A program made the translations under genes and the position numbers. Shown in pieces: positions 26,831 through 28,072 of a stretch of 28,072 bases of DNA (positions are counted from its first letter, which is position 1; each line of letters opens with the position of its first letter). The DNA comes from Chara braunii (lineage: Eukaryota; Streptophyta; Charophyceae; Charales; Characeae): positions 659,656 to 687,727 of the forward strand of contig BFEA01000343.1 in NCBI GenBank assembly GCA_003427395.1, given 5' to 3'. The notes under the pieces are model-generated. The model saw only the letters and a list, made by a program, of their open reading frames with translations, had not been told where the DNA came from and made no database searches.

Positions 26831-27317
26831 AAGGAAAAATAGAGCGGAGCCCCACCGCTTGGGATAAAGTAAGAGGTCACTCAGACTGGCACGTCGACCA
26901 TCATTATGAGTAAGGTCAGGATCGGGGTGGTCATGCAGTAATGTGAGATGGTTACTGTGAGGATGTGGAAGGGGGGTACCTAGTCTATAGAGGCGATGGC
27001 GGTGGTCATGATTATGTAAAGGAGGAATCCGACTGATGGGAGCACAAGCAAACCCCTGCGTAACTTCGTGCCTTGCTCCCTTTCTATGAAGGAACGGGCT
27101 AGCTGTGCTTCTTTCCCTCTGTGCGGCTCAGCCCGTCCTTACCATTTTACCTGCAGAATGTACCTGGCGGGAATTCACGCCCAAGTCCATTCACCCTTTT
27201 TTTGCTTTCCTCCACGCATCTCTTTTCACTCTTACCTCGCTTTCGGCTCACTTCCGCGCCATTCCATATACACCAACGGTTCGCCCTTGGCTAAACCTCC
27301 AGTTAGCCCCCTCCCCC

Positions 27318-27341
27318 GCTCGATTCCATCAAGAATCGAGC
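27318..27341. repeat. Hairpin GCTCGATTC/GAATCGAGC
   Basis: Perfect 9-bp arms with a CATCAA loop. Confidence 0.85.
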
Positions 27342-27496
27342 CGGAGACCCGACTTTCATCCCCCCATCACCCATCATCACCACCCCTCCGTGTAGCACTC
27401 TCTCCCCCTATCACTTCATACACTGCCCCATTCGCCGAGCCAAGGCCGTCATCCGATTCGCCCGATCGAAGAAACTTAGTTTAGTATCTTCCCGTA

Positions 27497-27518
27497 CTCG
27501 ATTCCGCTAGGAATCGAG
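27497..27518. repeat. Hairpin CTCGATTCC/GGAATCGAG
   Basis: Perfect 9-bp arms with a GCTA loop, followed at once by CGAGGTAAGT. Confidence 0.85.
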
Positions 27519-27672
27519 CGAGGTAAGTCTTTTCTCCCTTCCTCCTCTTCTTCTCCTCCATATCCCGGCGCACTAACTTTCTCATCTAGCACTAATTCTA
27601 CTAACTTATCCTTAAAATCCAGGCTACCATCACGCTCGCCCGGCCCTCTGAGCCCAAAACCGCTTCTCCCTT

Positions 27673-27698
27673 CGCCTGATTCTGATAGGGGTCGGGCG
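27673..27698. repeat. Hairpin CGCCTGATTC/GGGTCGGGCG
   Basis: A 10-bp stem if G-T pairs are allowed, with a TGATAG loop. It looks like a decayed relative of the two hairpins upstream. Confidence 0.55.
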
Positions 27699-27961
27699 AG
27701 CTGTGATCTCCCGCCCGCGCGAGCTTTCCGTCCGCCACCCCCTGCTTCGTCATGCACGCACCTGGTGCGGGGTCCCGTCCAGGTTCACCCGGCCTGCTCA
27801 GCCACCCCGTCCGCTTCTTCCTGCAGGCATTTTGAGCCACTTCGGGCCTAAGTTCGGTCGGCCCTCCTGCGCAGTCTTCTTCCCCGCCGCTGCCTGCTGC
27901 TGCTCGGCGCTGTGCTGCCCGACCAGTATTCTGCTCCTGCGCTCACCTCTCTCCTACTCCT

Positions 27962-27989
<28 letters not shown>
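27962..27989. repeat. C28 homopolymer
   Basis: Uninterrupted C run in a pyrimidine-rich context. The length is unreliable in sequencing. Confidence 0.9.
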
Positions 27990-27992
<3 letters not shown>

Positions 27993-28015
27993 TCTCTTTT
28001 TTTTCCTTTCCCCCT

Positions 28016-28020
<5 letters not shown>

Positions 28021-28072
<52 letters not shown>
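28021..28072. repeat. (CT)n microsatellite running off the window
   Basis: Pure CT dinucleotides to the last base. The contig or window ends inside it. Confidence 0.97.

Larger units (their letters stand above)
26831..27956. other. Gene-free stretch with spaced palindromes
   Basis: Pyrimidine-rich sequence. Short overlapping frames on both strands near 27068-27840 have no recognisable domain. Three hairpins occur about 178 bp apart at 27318, 27497 and 27673. Confidence 0.45.

Noticed and set aside
27068-27840. Protein-coding frames near the window end
   Set aside because: Short overlapping frames on both strands in pyrimidine-rich DNA with no recognisable domains.

Overview
The window reads as nuclear DNA of a large, repeat-rich streptophyte genome, most likely a charophyte alga of the Chara type. 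Four things support this: a plant-type MFS transporter encoded in one exon; inserted fragments of a plant-like mitochondrial genome that still carries rpl2, rps19, rpl16, sdh4, nad2 and cox3; a decayed gag-like gene of a kind I associate with Chara; and very long GA, TG, TTC and CT tracts. Single Ns mark draft assembly. The genus call is an inference.

Only one gene looks intact: a plus-strand MFS transporter of the plant UNE2-like group (3402-5585). It is preceded by short diverged tandem repeats and followed 45 bases after its stop by a 172-bp foldback able to form a long hairpin. The rest is repeats and wreckage. 1-0.9 kb is a minus-strand gag-like pseudogene. 6.0-6.3 kb is a tandem pair of tRNA-like (SINE-type) units. 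7.2-10.3 kb holds two arrays of one minisatellite around GGCCCC/AGGTGAGT-containing repeats, a GA microsatellite and a 0.9-kb pyrimidine tract. 11.3-12.8 kb holds retroposon pieces and foldbacks. 13.4-14.6 kb is a shuffled mitochondrial insertion. 16.9-19.5 kb is a broken Ty3/gypsy element between 55-bp direct repeats. 20.0-21.5 kb is a probable non-autonomous hAT-like transposon.

The most unusual part is 22.2-25.2 kb. First comes a 250-bp run of about nine consecutive small hairpins (22217-22463). Then comes a 1.4-kb array of 21 units (23785-25175). Each unit carries the near-invariant loop AACTTAT between inverted arms whose sequence differs from unit to unit while pairing is kept. The units repeat in a six-member order, so the array is a higher-order repeat of hairpins. 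This pattern of constant loop and covarying arms is what structure-level constraint, or cruciform-mediated evolution, would produce, and I do not recognise it as a described family.

From 25.2 kb to the end no gene is recognisable. The stretch holds small palindromes, including three hairpins about 178 bp apart, a poly-T, a C28 run and a terminal CT microsatellite.
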